A stretch of DNA of 64,000 bases from Cycas panzhihuaensis (GCA_023213395.1 CM041465.1:133493741-133557740); one strand, 5' to 3'. Positions 46,994-60,018 are shown, counted from the stretch's first letter. Translations and numbers: made by a program. The notes: a model not told the origin generated them from the sequence alone.

Positions 46994-49400
46994 CTGGAGG
47001 AGTGGAATGGTATTCAATAAGATACAAAGAATGAAGGAGGAGGTGAGGTGGACAAAACTAGAATTTTTAATTAAGTGATGATTATTATAGGTTGACCAAC
47101 CCTTTTAGTTATGGACTTTCACGATCCATTATGAATAATCTGATTAGGATAGGTTTTATGTGGCTAACTCATATAACCATGTGGGGTGGTATTTAGAGAT
47201 GGCATGAATGGTAGGATTAGGAGAATTTAAACTAGAAGGAAAGTATGATAGAGTGACAGTAATAATATTCTATGTCTTTCTTATAGGAAATGGTGAATTT
47301 AAATACTTATGTATGATCAATCTGCTTAGCCTATTCTTTAAATAGTACAAGTTGATCTAAAAGATGATAAATACCATAGTGATCAATAAAAATTATGAAC
47401 TTAATATCCAAGAGGCATTACTACCACTTGTCTACTACATACAAAATTACTTTAATTTCCTTTTGATAAGTTGATAGTTGACATTCATGATCTTTGACAT
47501 TTTGGATTTCAAAGGTAATAGGAAAAAAAACATCATAAGGACTAGTCCTATGCCAAATCTTGAGGCATCATACTTAAGTTGAAAGAGTTGAGAAAAGTTT
47601 AGAGTAACAAGGATAGGTGTTGAGGTCATAAATACTTTTAGATGGTTAAAGGCAACTTTCACATTTGGAGACCACTAGAATGAGTCTTTACATAGGGGTT
47701 AGTCAGTGGAGCAATAAGTGAAGCATAATTACAAACAAAGTGATGGTAAAATCATGTGAGGCTAAGAAAATCCCATAGTTAGGTGATGTTTATAGGAATT
47801 GGCCAAGTGGTAATAATTAAAATTTTATCTAGGTTTACACATATGCCTATTGATGAAATGATATGCCCTAACTATTAAAATTTGGATTCACCAAATTCAT
47901 ATTTTAAAAGTTTAGTATACAACTAATATTAGTGTAGAATTTGAAGAATAACTTCGAGATGGTGAAGGTAGTGGGCTAAATAAGAATTGTAAATAAGTCT
48001 ATCATCAAAGAAAATAATGATAAATTTGTAAAGGTGGAAAATAAAAATTTTGTTCATTAGGGCTTAGAAATTACTTGGAACTCAAAATGGCCATGATGAG
48101 TTTTAAAAACTATCTTATGTTGATCCTTGAATGTAATGGAAATTTGATAATAACTTGATCGAAGGTCCAGTTTAGAGAATATTATGGCATCATGAATTTT
48201 ATCAAGTATATCATCAATCTGTGACATGGAAAACTTATTTCTTATGGTGATTTTATTGAGTTCCTTATAGTCCATACAGAGGCAAAACAACACATCCTTT
48301 TTGTAGATAATCATAATTAGAGCAAAATAGGGCCTTTTACTTATATATATAATCCCCATATCGATTAGTTCTTTGGTGATCTTCTCAATCTCATTTTTTC
48401 TGAAATAAGAATTTCACTTCTGATGGAAGTATACAAATTAGGTTTGATGAAGTTTCTACTCAAGGATGTTGTGTCTCATCTATATGTGATCATTGGTAGG
48501 GAAAATCTACTTATTGGGTTCGTTATTACTAAAAAGGATTACAATGAAAAGTTGATAACTATTCAGATGCAAATTTAGTTTCTATTGCTTTAGTTGTAGA
48601 TATGGCTTTTATTAGACTTAATGTTGTGATTACTTTTAGACATGTTTTAATGTATTCTTTAAGGTTGGTCATATGCATTTCCACAAGTGTTTATCGATCA
48701 AGAGGTTGACTAACCCAAGTATAGAGAGCTTGTAACTCCTTTACATATACATCCACTAATATTATCTACTTTAACTGTGTGAATTGATTAAAAGGAAAAT
48801 GTTTTAAGCATCTTTATATTATTCAAAAAGCTCTTATAGAATTATGTCCATCTTTGATTGCTTAGGTATTCTTTCTCCCACCATTAAAACTAGTGATACA
48901 CCTTATTATCTAGATGAATGGCGATAAATGTTAATTAATCATTAGCATGCATAGGGTTAAGTGAGAAGTAAAAATCTAGATTACTTATCAAACTTTGAGC
49001 ATTTCCTTTGTTCAAATTAGGGTCAAAAGCTAGTATGTTGATCTTGTGGTAGATTCATTGCTAGTATGGAGTGGGCACTAAAGTGTGAGACTGTAATATA
49101 AGACATACTATACTTAAGGTAGATGCCATATTAGTTACTAGTGTTAATATGTGAATGGTAATCTTTACAACTTCCTTAAATAAAGCCTTGATATCCTTAG
49201 ACATAGCATCATGTTACTAAACCTAAGTATCTTCTTTGAATTCAAAGATGTCTTATTTCTTGCCAAAGTTGCCCACTCAATTAGACACATTTATGAACAG
49301 GGTCTCAAGTGCTTGGAGATGTTCTACTTGCATTGGTTCCATAGAGATACTTTATTATAAAAGAAAGAAAGGGAATTTAGGAAGAATTGGGAATAAGATA
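46994..49400 (-). pseudogene. Gypsy-2 gag, reverse transcriptase and RNase H
   Basis: Gag domain near 49100-48850 (FDPNLNKGNAQSLISNLDFY, then AIHLDNKVYH). Protease not recognised. Reverse transcriptase at 48420-47990 with KDVLFCLCMDYKELNKITI, FSKLDLRSSYYQI and an FFDD active-site remnant near 48005. RNase H at 47662-47447 with AFNHLKVFMTSTPIL, FQLKYDASRFGIGLVLM, continuing with stops. The frame near 47015-46994 reads EYHSTPPGH and stops at the Tat-like insertion. It resumes with HSRFDNTYHYI at 39596. Broken throughout. Confidence 0.82.
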
Positions 49401-50209
49401 CAAGAAGAGTCTTAATAAAGAGAGAATGAGGAAGATAAAAGGGGAATGAAAAGGTGGAAAATGTTGTAGGTGAGGAAAAGGGAAATGGAGATCAGGGTGT
49501 CTATAACTTGTTGGCCTATAAAAATACATAATAGTTTCATCTACTATACTTAGATGGGTGCAAAAAGATTATCATAATAACATAGGTGAGATTTAGGAGT
49601 GGAAATTTAGGATATGGGGCCCATGAAATGCTTATATATTGTACCCCAAAAATGATAGTTGAAACTGCCACTAATGAAAAATGATTAGCATGATGCACTA
49701 ATTAAAATAATATGTACAAACAAGTAGGGGTGTTTTTTTTCCTTTTCGAATTCCAAGTATACTTATATAAGTTTTTCCTAAATTAGATAGGTATTTCCTA
49801 AAGTAACCCTATGGACTAAGCAATGGCTCTTAGAAAGGCTTTTCCTTTTCAATTTTTATTTTTTATTATAGTAGTAGTAGATGATAGACACTAGACTCAA
49901 AGACTAGGTACTAGATTTAGAAGTTAGAATGAAGGTTTAGATAGAAAGCCTTTAAATACCTTGATGATGTTACCGTAATAAGGGATGGTAGTATTATGTT
50001 AATGATGTTGTAAGATTTGGTTTTGTTACTATAATATAAAGGTATGTTGCAATCTTAATAACTTTGCAAAAGTACAATAGTCTTAGGAATTTTGGTAATG
50101 CAATAATAATATTTGATATAGTAAGTATCCTATTAAACACTAGAATAGTTTTACCTGGTCTATAGACCCTTTAATAAATTTATCTATCGATATTAATTCT
50201 TATCCTATT

Positions 50210-50545
50210 ATCTGAGGGTACTAACTATAAAGGAATATTCATACATATAGTAGTGAAAGTAATGCAAAGGTTTTTAAGAAGGGCAACTTCTTAGCACCAA
50301 CCACTAACAAGTATATTATAGATGATAGGCGGTTGACAATTTACCTATACTAGGTAAGAGGGGGAACTTAAAATGGTCCTCTGGTATGCCTAAAGGTATG
50401 TGGAGGCTCAATTCTATAACTAAGTACTATTTAAGACCTACATAAGCAATGTGATCTACTTCATTTCATGCATGGGAATATACCTACATACCCTTGGCTG
50501 AGAACAACAAATCCCTATGATGTTTATAAACCCTTAACATATGGT
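50210..50545 (-). other. Leader block of Gypsy-2 shared with Gypsy-1
   Basis: It matches 33950-34265 (landmarks gtatgtggaggctcaatt, gcaatgtgatctac, gatgtttataaaccctt). The rest of the leader (49400-50210 and 50545-50782) is unassigned. Confidence 0.7.
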
Positions 50546-50782
50546 CTCTACTTAGCCTTTTAAGGGAAATGAATGGGAGGGTTTGTTAACTACTTATAAC
50601 TAATTATAAGAATTTACATATTTATTAGAGAAAAATAAAGCAAAAGTAAATGTGAGAGAGGGTTTGAGGTGTTTCACCAAAGGAAAAAAAATCCCATTTT
50701 TTGGCTCCTTTTGCTAATCCACTTCTTCTTAATCATGCCTTGTTGCTTCAAATGGATACATGAACTTAGCTATATTACCACT

Positions 50783-51174
50783 TGGAAGGATTCCACAAGC
50801 AATTTGCATCAATCTAATATAAAAATCATAAAGAAAGATATGAAATATATAGCCAATAGATTTCTATTATTGATTTATACACCAAAAATTATAGAAAGGG
50901 ACACTTGTAGGAACACCAAAAGATCACCAAATTTATACAATAGTATGATATTACAAATGAACTCTAAATATAATCTTCCTCTACAAATGTTCAACCTTAA
51001 ATAGGCAATAACAACCCTTCTTCATAGAATTCTATTAGTAGGAAAAATGAATCTCATTCCTATTAGAGGATATAAGTGGCCCATTCACACAAGTTCATAG
51101 AAGTCTAACCATGACATGTCTTGGTCACATGAATTAAGAACCTTGCTTCATTAGCAGCAGGCAGTTATACAACA
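50783..51174 (-). repeat. 5' LTR of Gypsy-2
   Basis: It begins on the plus strand tggaaggattcc and ends gcagttatacaaca, followed by ataaa. A degraded Met-tRNA primer site (plus-strand tatattacca) lies just left of it. Confidence 0.83.
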
Positions 51175-51179
51175 ATAAA

Positions 51180-53050
51180 TTTCCATATAATATTATAAAA
51201 ACAACTTAAGCAAGAAAAGATAATAAGCATTCAATAGCCTAGACACAATGTACACACTAATTTTTTTATTAAAGTCTAGTCTTTGGTCACTGTGCAGAGC
51301 ATTAATAAAACATAAAAAACTCAATCACAATGTAGGGAGCTAGAATCTACTCATATCATCATGTCTATTATAAAGAACACAATTTTTTTGCAATAATAAA
51401 ATGCTCTTATTATCATAAGCTCCTTTATGAGCCAAAAATAAACATATCTCTCATCATTTAATGTGACTAAGGGCTAATTTAATTTAAGGCTTAACTCATG
51501 AACTTCAACAAGAAATTAAAAATAACTTAATTTTATATAACATTGTAAAAAATAACTTTGTTGTATTTGTGGTAAAAATTATCCACTTAACTCTTTATTC
51601 AATTAATGTATTACCAAGTTTTTTCCATTCTCTTTTAGTGTTCTATATCTTCTTCATGTTGCTTATAGGTAGTTTAGTGAAAGCACATAAGTGTGCAATA
51701 AATTCATCTCTTAAATGCAAACAACTAAAGCTCAAATAGATGGACTTTGCTTGAATATATAGGCAAGTCAAGTAAATATAACAAACAGAGGCTTTACCCT
51801 TATAAAGGGCATGATCTAATCTATAATTCTCTGTGTTTATTCCTATCACTAAGCATATGTAATGTTGTGTTTACAGTGAACATGCTTACCTAATAAAAGC
51901 CTTAGTATATTGTGACCTATACAATGTTACGCAAGGCTACTACTCTACCAGACAATATGGGTTTCAACCAAATATTAATATCAACTTTTAATTTATTCCT
52001 GCACAATTAAAATGGCCTCAACTAGACAAAAGATTATCTCTAAGTTGAGCAACATCATGATGAGTGTTAATACAATGGTAACTTTCTTCTAGATTTTGGC
52101 TCTCCAATTGCAACAAGTTTTTTAAGTTACAATTTTTTCATTAGGTATTTTCATGAAATTATTAACTAATTTGATGATACCTTCCTTCTTCTTTGCTTAA
52201 GCTATTAGGTATAGGCAAATTCATCCTTCATATTCCACCAAATATCATTTTTTAAATAGATTATCAAGTGCTTTTAGCTACATGTAATCTCAAAGCAATT
52301 TCATATCAACAATGCCCTTTTCAACAAAATGTAGTTATTTATTATTTCAAAAGGTAAATATATACTTCAAACTAAGATGCCCCTCTACCAATGATAGACT
52401 TTGCAATCTCCTTTATATTTTCATATTTAATTTTAAGAGAGTAGTCTTAAAAAAATGATAAGATCAACACCTCTCTCAAAACTATTTTCACAACAACTTG
52501 ATGTAGTTCTAAAATTAAACTACCTACAAATTTAATACCTATCCCTAGTTAGGCTCACATATCATGGGTATAAAAATAATCTATGTCCTTTAATAATTAA
52601 ATCTCTAATACTAAATGAAGAATTAGTAACATAAGATTAAAATTGAGAATCAAATATAAATGATAGGAGAACAAAATTCAAGGAGAATTTATCTCACTCA
52701 AAACTAGTGCCATTCATTAAGAATGAGTCCCCTCTCAATATAATGCATAAGCTTGTGCACTATTTTATACACATGGGATTAGTAATGGTCTAAAATAGGA
52801 CTCAAATTTACCCTAAAATAAATCATAAGTCCATTGAGGACTTTAGCAACCTTTAGCATACATCATTAGCCTTAATGACTCATCACTCTAATTTGAATTT
52901 ATATAAACATTAATTCTAGCATGTACTCCTCCATTTAATGACTAAACTTAATTAATATTTATAATAATATATACATGGCATGTATTATTGTAGAACTCTA
53001 AATATTATTTAATATTATACTAGAGCATATTATTCATTTATATTATATCT
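51180..53050. other. Unassigned DNA right of Gypsy-2
   Basis: It should begin with the Copia-4 gag start and leader. No LTR pair found. The minus-strand frame 51849-51643 (68 codons) contains LRDEFIAHLCAFTKLPI, faintly like an alpha-helical repeat of large Sec7-family proteins, but this is too weak to name. Another open stretch near 52150-52000 (LLQLESQNLEESYHC) is also unplaced. Confidence 0.35.
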
Positions 53051-53633
53051 CTTGGTCTTATACCTCAAAAGAGGCATCGTGAATAACAATAATATCATCA
53101 TCTATTAAACCATCATATACAACCCATATGCATAAAATTATAGCATGGCATATGATATCTAGCATCAACATATTAGGCATCATCTAATATGTCAAGAGAT
53201 GTCTAACATAATTAACCTATGTATCATATAAGATATTGTGTGTGACATGGTATATAATTTTTGAGGTGGTTGAATCATATCGCCTAATAATATCTTCCAT
53301 TCTCTCTCTTTTATTTTCCTCATAGCATTATTTTCTAAGTTGACTCCTTTCCCTTAATTATAGATAGTTAGTCCCCATTGAATTTCATTAATACATGGAG
53401 GATATATAGGTATTCAATAGCAAATACATATGAAGCAAGAAGAGACAAAGTACCCAAATGTGTAGGCGATACTAATGAATACTAAGATATTTGAACCCTA
53501 TGAAGATATAAGTAAGACTGAGGGTACATTGGCACACATTTTAATGTTCATCACTACCTCATATTGACAAACATTAAATAATCTTAATAGTGAGATATTT
53601 AGGAATAGTGTAAATATAGGTATTATCCCAACA
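53051..53633 (-). repeat. Probable 3' LTR of Copia-3 (outer end uncertain)
   Basis: On the minus strand a purine tract agaggagaaa (complement 53634-53643) is followed directly by TGTTGGGATAATACC, a typical copia LTR start. The far end is a guess, since no second copy was found in the window. Confidence 0.5.
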
Positions 53634-53689
53634 TTTCTCCTCTATAATGCCCATTTGAAGAGACACCAAGCTTATTTATGAATTTATTA

Positions 53690-56490
53690 AACTTTATCAT
53701 TCTAAGTACATTTGTGAAGATGTTTGCCATCTAATCTTTTATACTACAGTAGACTAACTCTAACTCTCCTTACTACACTAACTTTCTAATAAAGTGATGT
53801 TGTGTTTTAATATGCTTAGTCTTATCATGAAATACTAGATTCCTAGTCATTTAAATTATACTTTAGTTATCAAAAAATAGTTGTATAGGACCAATTTATT
53901 CCTATTGAAAATCCTAAAGTAATCTCCTAAGCCAAACTGTCTTATAAACTGTAGCTATAGTTACCTTATACTCTACTTCTACAATAGAAAGAGATATTGT
54001 TATTTATTTCTTTGAACTCTATACTACTGTTGCTAAGCCCAAACTAAATGTATAACCTATGTAGTCTAAATCTATATAGTCAATCAAACTATAATCAGCT
54101 AATGACCTATAACATAGTCCATACCTAATAGAGTCTTTGAGGTAGCTAAAAATTCTTTTGGTTTCTTACCAATGTTTTATCTTAAGCCCATGTATAAACC
54201 TGGAAACCATATGGATTACATATATAATATCTAGTCCAAGTTGAAGTCAAATAAATAAGTCTACTAATCAAAACCTTATAAAGAGTAGGGTCAATTAATT
54301 TTGACTTCTCAAAGTTAAATAACTTCAACCCAACTTCTATTAGCATTATAAGTGGCTTGCAATTATCCATGTTAAACCTATGTAATATATCTTATGAGTA
54401 TTTTCTTTGTGATATAAATATCCCTTTTATATCTTGCCATACTTTAATACTTAAGACATAATTTATAAGTCCTAAATCTATCATTTTAAAATTTTTGCAC
54501 ATATATTCCATATTTTTTTAGGACAAGTAATTACAATTCCTAATGTATGTAAGGTTATTGACATATAAACCCATAATCAATATTGAGCTTCTTTCCAACT
54601 TAATGTACAAGTTAAAGTCTTATTAGCTCCTTAAGATCTCTTTATCCTTGAAGTACTTATCAATCCTAGAGTGTCATGCTTTAAGTGCTTACTTACATCC
54701 ATGTAAGGCTTTTTTATGTTTATAGATCTTGTTTTCCTTATACTTTATCTTAAAACCCTTAAGTTATTAGACATATATTTTTTCATTAATATACCCAATC
54801 AAGAAGGCACTATTCACATCTATTTGATGGCCTATCTAACTATGTTGTATAGTTAAGGCCATGATTAATCTAATTATTTTTAGCCATACTATAGGTTTTT
54901 TTTTAATTATTATTATAGTCAATTCCTTCAATTTAAGCATAGCCCTTTGCAACTAGTTGGGCCCTATACTTTTTAATAAAATCATCTAATTTACACTTGG
55001 TCTTATAGATCCATTTTATTCTAATGGAATTCTTCCTTGATGACAAATTGACTAACCCCCAAGTTTCATTATTCACTAAGGTATTATACTCTTCTTTTAT
55101 TACTATCTTCCATTCATCTTGAATATTTATCTCTTCAAAGTTTTAAGGTTCATTTATCTCCATGACTTATGTTATTAGTATAAAGTTTACCCTTTGAGAT
55201 CTAGTTGTCCTTCTCTTAAAGTTTATGTCTAAATTATTTTAATGGGTATGACCCATTTACACCTATTTTAAAACTTTTTAATTTGAAGTAGATGGTCCTG
55301 GTCCACTTGTATTAGTTGATTAGGTACATTTATACCGTTTAAGTTGGGTTCCATATCAACCATTATATTTTTGTCTTTATCTTTCTTAATAACATCCTCT
55401 TTGATAAAATCCATCTTCATTAAAAATGGTATCCTTGCTAATGATGATTCTTTTATCCTAAGGCTCATACAATTTGTAGGATCTTAATGTATCATTATAT
55501 CCTATAAATATACACTTAGTAATTTTATCATTCAACTTGGTCATTTTCTATTCTAGAACATGTGCATGTGCTATACACTTAAATACCCTTAAGTGTTTGA
55601 TGTTAGACTTCTGCCTTGTCTAAGCCTCTTCAAATGTGACCCATCAAACTATTTTTATTTTACATTTGTTCAATAAGTAAACAATTATATGAATAGGTTA
55701 TGTCTAAAACCCATTGCTAAGATGTTTATCCTTAACTATACTCATTTCCATCTCAACAATTATACTATTTTTCCTTCTCACTATCCCATTTTATTTAGGG
55801 GTATATGGATTAGTTAATTATTTTCTTATTTTGTAGTACTTTTGATAGTCCTTAAATTTATTTGAAATGAATTTCACACCTTATCTAATCTAAGGATTAA
55901 GATTTTATAGCAACTTTACCTTTTCATCGTCACCTTGAAGTCTATAATGCATTGAAATACTTCTGATTTAAACTTGAGGAAATACACAAAAGTCATCCTT
56001 GCGAAGTCATCAATAAATATTATAAAATATTTAGCTCATCTAAAGGATGGTACCTCCATTATTCCATACAAATCTATTTATACTAGTCATAATGACTTAT
56101 TTGCTTTATAACTTATATTATGAATTCTTTCCTTTATTATTTGCCTAGTATACATCCTTCGCACACTTCATTATTATATTCAATGTTGGGTAAACCAATT
56201 ACCATTTCCATATTTTTCATTAATGTTAAGTTGTTATAGCTCATATGGTTAAATCATTGATGCCATGTCTCATTATCCATATCAATTAATACCTTCAAGG
56301 CATAATAGTTATTTGTGGATATGATTAACTTAAATAACCCATCACTTATTATTTAAACCTTAGTAAATTTATTTTATTTTTTAACTTATCCCTAATTATG
56401 CACTCCTAATTATCAAAGATAATTTTATACTTTTGCTCTATCATTTATCTAACTAATACTTAGTGTGCTTCAGTTGAGTGTAGGCTATAT
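53690..56490 (-). pseudogene. Copia-3 integrase, reverse transcriptase, RNase H
   Basis: Downward from 56490: an IEQKYKIIFDN block, then NHMSYNNLTLMK and VCEGCILGK (integrase zinc-binding region, about 56230-56150); NPYTPK.NGIVRRKN near 55790; HLRVFKCIAHAHV and CIFIGYNDT near 55600-55500. Reverse transcriptase from about 55150 with DEWKIVIKEEYNTL and RAQLVAKGYA, the active site reading GLYVNNL near 54560 (YVDD changed to YVNN by two G to A changes). RNase H-side text at 54370-54182 with LIDPTLYKVLISRLIYLTSTW. Many stops; both catalytic Asp residues of the polymerase are lost. Confidence 0.87.
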
Positions 56491-56499
56491 ATCCCTTAA

Positions 56500-58715
56500 T
56501 GACATTGTGTTTCCTTTATTTTAGGTCTAGATTAAGAGATAAAGAAGCATATAAAAACCTAAGAACCACCTTTGCTAACTCCTAAGAAGGAGTCTCTACA
56601 TGTTTTTACCATTTGGTTTGAATATTTGTGTGATAACGAAACACTAGCAAATAAGGAAAAGTGCTAAGATCCATTAGCTTACATAAATAAGCAGAGGAGT
56701 TTTAAGTCTAGAATTACATTGACAATATTTTTTGTATCTTTCCTATGGACTCCTTTCCTTATATTGTTTCAAATTTTTGAATTTACTATAATAAACAAAA
56801 GGGTTAAGCAAGAGAAGGTTTGATATGCTCTTTTTTATTAAGAATGCAAAAGAAAGTATAATGAAACAACAAAATATAGCTACCTTTCGAAATCCAATCT
56901 AAAAAAGTAAATCATGTATATCATTTCTTTTTATTTTCTTTTTAAAAACAAAGAATGCCAAAGTGAAATAAGATACTATCTCCTAAAGATGTAAAACACA
57001 CTTCTTTTCAAACATAAAAATAAGAAACATGAGATGCAAATGCTATGATATGTAGCATTGTATGCAATTTGATGGAAGTTAAAAATAATATACTATACTT
57101 ATGTAAAACTTTTTATTTCATACACATTATTTTAAACTTTAATAAGAATAATTTAAATGAAAATAAGAGATTTCAAATATAATTTTAATTACTAAAGACA
57201 ACTTGCAACCCATAAAACTCACATGCAACTAGTTATATGTTCATATCATTGTAAAGAAATCATAAGGAGACTTTATCACTTATAGAGTTTCTAGGCACTA
57301 TGGGATTCATAAACCTCATGTAAAGTCTATTTATTGCAAACTTTTATCATTCGTGTATATATGTTATTTTTGTTAAAAGAGAGATATTGAAGAAGACAAA
57401 GTCAAGGAATACAACACCAAAAATTTTAAAAGTCTTTACTTCAATTATGAACTCTTGCCTTAAAATAGCTATCTCCCTTAATATGAATAGTCTTTTCCAA
57501 TTTTTCCTTTAAAACTAGTATAAAAGAGGAAGATAACTGGGAAGAACAAACTCAACAATAGTTAAGAAGGAAGAAAAAGTGAGACTAAGATCTCTTGGAA
57601 AGCTTGGATAACTAAAAGGAATGAGAGGAAGTAGTTATATTTGGAGGTGAAAAGGTAGATCTCTCTTAATAATAGACAACTCCCTTAATTTCCCATAAAG
57701 GGTTGAACTTTTAGCTAAGGTTTCCCAAGGAAAAATATAGTAGAAGAGTTTCAAAAAATACAAGAAAGAGATAGGCATATCTGGTCACAAAAAATCATCA
57801 AAAGAGTATTAAACTAAAGGGAAACAATAGTATAAAATACCTTGCTAAAGATATAAAGCCTCAAGTAAAAAGTCGCAATAAACTAAGTACTTTAAGAACC
57901 TACAATAAGTGGAATTCAAACATCAATCAAGCAGTATTAGAGCTCCAATTTTTTCTCTTGACTTCTCTTTTTATTTTCTCAAAGATCGGGATCAAAATCA
58001 CAAACAAAATATCTCAATTTTTTAAGAATTTTCTCTAAAACCATATCATCAAGCTCATAACATTTAAATCAATGTCCTCTCTAAGGTTTTAGAAGGTTCT
58101 AGGCAAAAATGGAGTAGGTTTGCACTAAATATGAATGGTGGCATATAAAATTAGTGCAATATTTAAAAAATTTATATGCATGACAATAAAAAATATAATT
58201 TTATTAATAATTAAAAATATGATCTTCTTAATAAAGCATGATCGATCGTGTTTTTGGCAGAACCAAAAATGTAATAAAATAGAAGATAAAATTTAATCAT
58301 TGAAAAGTTAAAGAATGGGTTTTTATCAAAAGCATCTAAGTATAAATAACATGATCAATATAAAAGAGCAACCCAAAAGGGTTAAAAACTTAAGCACAAG
58401 CCTGAAAATCATGGAAAAGTGATAATTTAAGGACAAAATCAAGAGAAAAAAAAATGAACCAAGAGGATGATTTAAAGAAAAATATGTGTCAAAATGATCA
58501 TAAAGGTGAGATTTTATTATTATAGTTTTCACTCATCAGCAAGTAGAAACATATTAATACAATTATTATCATCCAACATAAATAATCCATAAAATCAATA
58601 CCACATTTCAGCAAAACATGGCCTAATACAACGTAGAACAAGTTATAATTAATCAGATCAAATGTAAATAAAGTAGGAAATTTTTTAATGAACATGAAGA
58701 TCAATTGAAGGCCAA
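56500..58715. other. Unexplained 2.2-kb block inside Copia-3
   Basis: Protease ends near 58720 with INDVLHVPVLKRN, and the integrase region resumes near 56480 with text overlapping the same conserved block. The DNA between has no copia domain. Short AT-rich frames (58704-58326, minus) have membrane-like composition only. It is probably an insertion, but I found no paired repeats at its edges. Confidence 0.45.
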
Positions 58716-58719
58716 GTTT

Positions 58720-60018
58720 TGGTGAAATAATAATAAGTTCCTTTTTAGTACAGGGACATGAAGTACATCATTGATGTACTTAGTCTCTCTAAAATCTATT
58801 TTGATGGATACATTCCCTCTATCTGATGTTACTCAAGTAGTGTTATCTCCAATTTTTTTTTTTTTAAGAATTATCTAACTCCTTAAACTATTCCTTCCTA
58901 TGAGTTATGTAAGTAGAGCAACCTGAGTTAATGTACCAACTATCCTTGTCTTCATTAGCTATTAGACTGAATAGAAAATGTCTTTTATTTTCCCTTAGTT
59001 CTTCAATAATTGTGATTGTTTATCCCCTTTGTATGTTAGGGCTTTTAGTGAAATAATTACTTTTTAAGTATCCATTTATATAGTAATAGGAGTATTGTAT
59101 TGTTCCTCTTCCTCTAACTCTAAGACTTCTTCCTCTTTATCCTCAATTTCTTCTTCTTAGACTTTGTCCTCTACCTTTATAATTTTGAGGTCTATAGTCT
59201 TGTATTTAATTTGCAAAACCTCATCCTTAGTTTTTATTAAATTGACCTTGATTTCCATAAATGTGTCATTGATAAAATTATCCTTAACCTTCATGAAATT
59301 ACCCTTTATGAAATTATTCTTAATTCCTAATGTTTTGCTCCCTTCTTCTAAGAGATTAACCTCTTCCCTTAGAAATTTACCTTTTATGAAATGGCCTAAT
59401 ATTTGCTTTAGTAGCAAATTCATATTCCAAGGATTTACTACCATTTTTATTTTCTTTGACAGTTAATAACATGGTATTAAGTTGATCAACCTTAAGTGTT
59501 ATAAGGTCCCTAGAGTTTTCAGTGCTTGTAACTACTATCTCAAACTTCTTAAGCTCATTAACACTCACTAAAATCTTTGCTACCACTTTTTATTTACTAA
59601 TATCTTCTCCTAAATCCCTCATTTTATTAATTAGGCCTTATATATTAGTTATAAAGTCATTAATCCCTTTATTATTATTCATTTAACTGTTTTCAAATAT
59701 TAACCTTAAGGTTTGAAGTTTTGTTGTAGTAGCGCTTTCATAGGTCATCTTCAAAGTGTTCCATGCCTTCTTTAATTAGATGTAGTACTTTAAAGTATGA
59801 AATATTAATGCCAAAGCCTAGCTCTTTTTTTCTTTTCTCATCTTCTTGAAAGTCTTCTCCTCATCTATGACAGCATTAAGATCAAGTGCATCATAGCCCT
59901 TTGTAATTAATTCCTATATATCTTTTGATACAAAGAATGACTTTATTCTTTGACTCTAGTTTAAGAGATTAATGCTAACAAACTTAGACACCATTATATT
60001 GTTTATGCTAGAAGCCAT
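58720..60018 (-). pseudogene. Copia-3 gag and protease
   Basis: The start codon complement is at 60016-60018 (MASSINN). A copia gag follows with stops. The segment at 59586-59157 is rich in Asn/Lys repeats (NFIKGNFMK, NFINDTFME), a coiled, low-complexity gag region. The protease site reads DSWYINSGCSTYITHRKE near 58930 (Asp of DSG changed to Asn). Then GNVSIKIDFRETKYINDVLHVP closes the domain. Not functional. Confidence 0.75.

Larger units (their letters stand above)
37978..51174 (-). mobile_element. Gypsy-2, Ty3/gypsy element carrying a Tat-like insertion
   Basis: Similar LTRs of 396 and 392 bp lie at 37978-38373 and 50783-51174. Removing the Tat-like insertion (39601-46988) and one duplication leaves about 5.8 kb, close to Gypsy-1. 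The two share a leader block. The pol frame is interrupted exactly at the integrase HHCC region. The element itself sits in Copia-4 gag. Confidence 0.85.
53634..60018 (-). mobile_element. Copia-3, minus-strand copia element
   Basis: Copia order from 60018 down: gag, protease (to about 58720), an unexplained block of about 2.2 kb, integrase (about 56480-55430), reverse transcriptase, RNase H, purine tract, LTR. The 5' LTR was not identified above 60018, although about 4 kb remains in the window. Confidence 0.8.

Noticed and set aside
56500-58715. Membrane-protein genes suggested by Phe/Leu-rich minus-strand frames at 58326-58704
   Set aside because: Frames overlap one another, follow AT-rich composition and lack any conserved motif.
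59164-59466. 100-codon plus-strand frame
   Set aside because: It is the antisense of the Asn/Lys-repeat part of Copia-3 gag.
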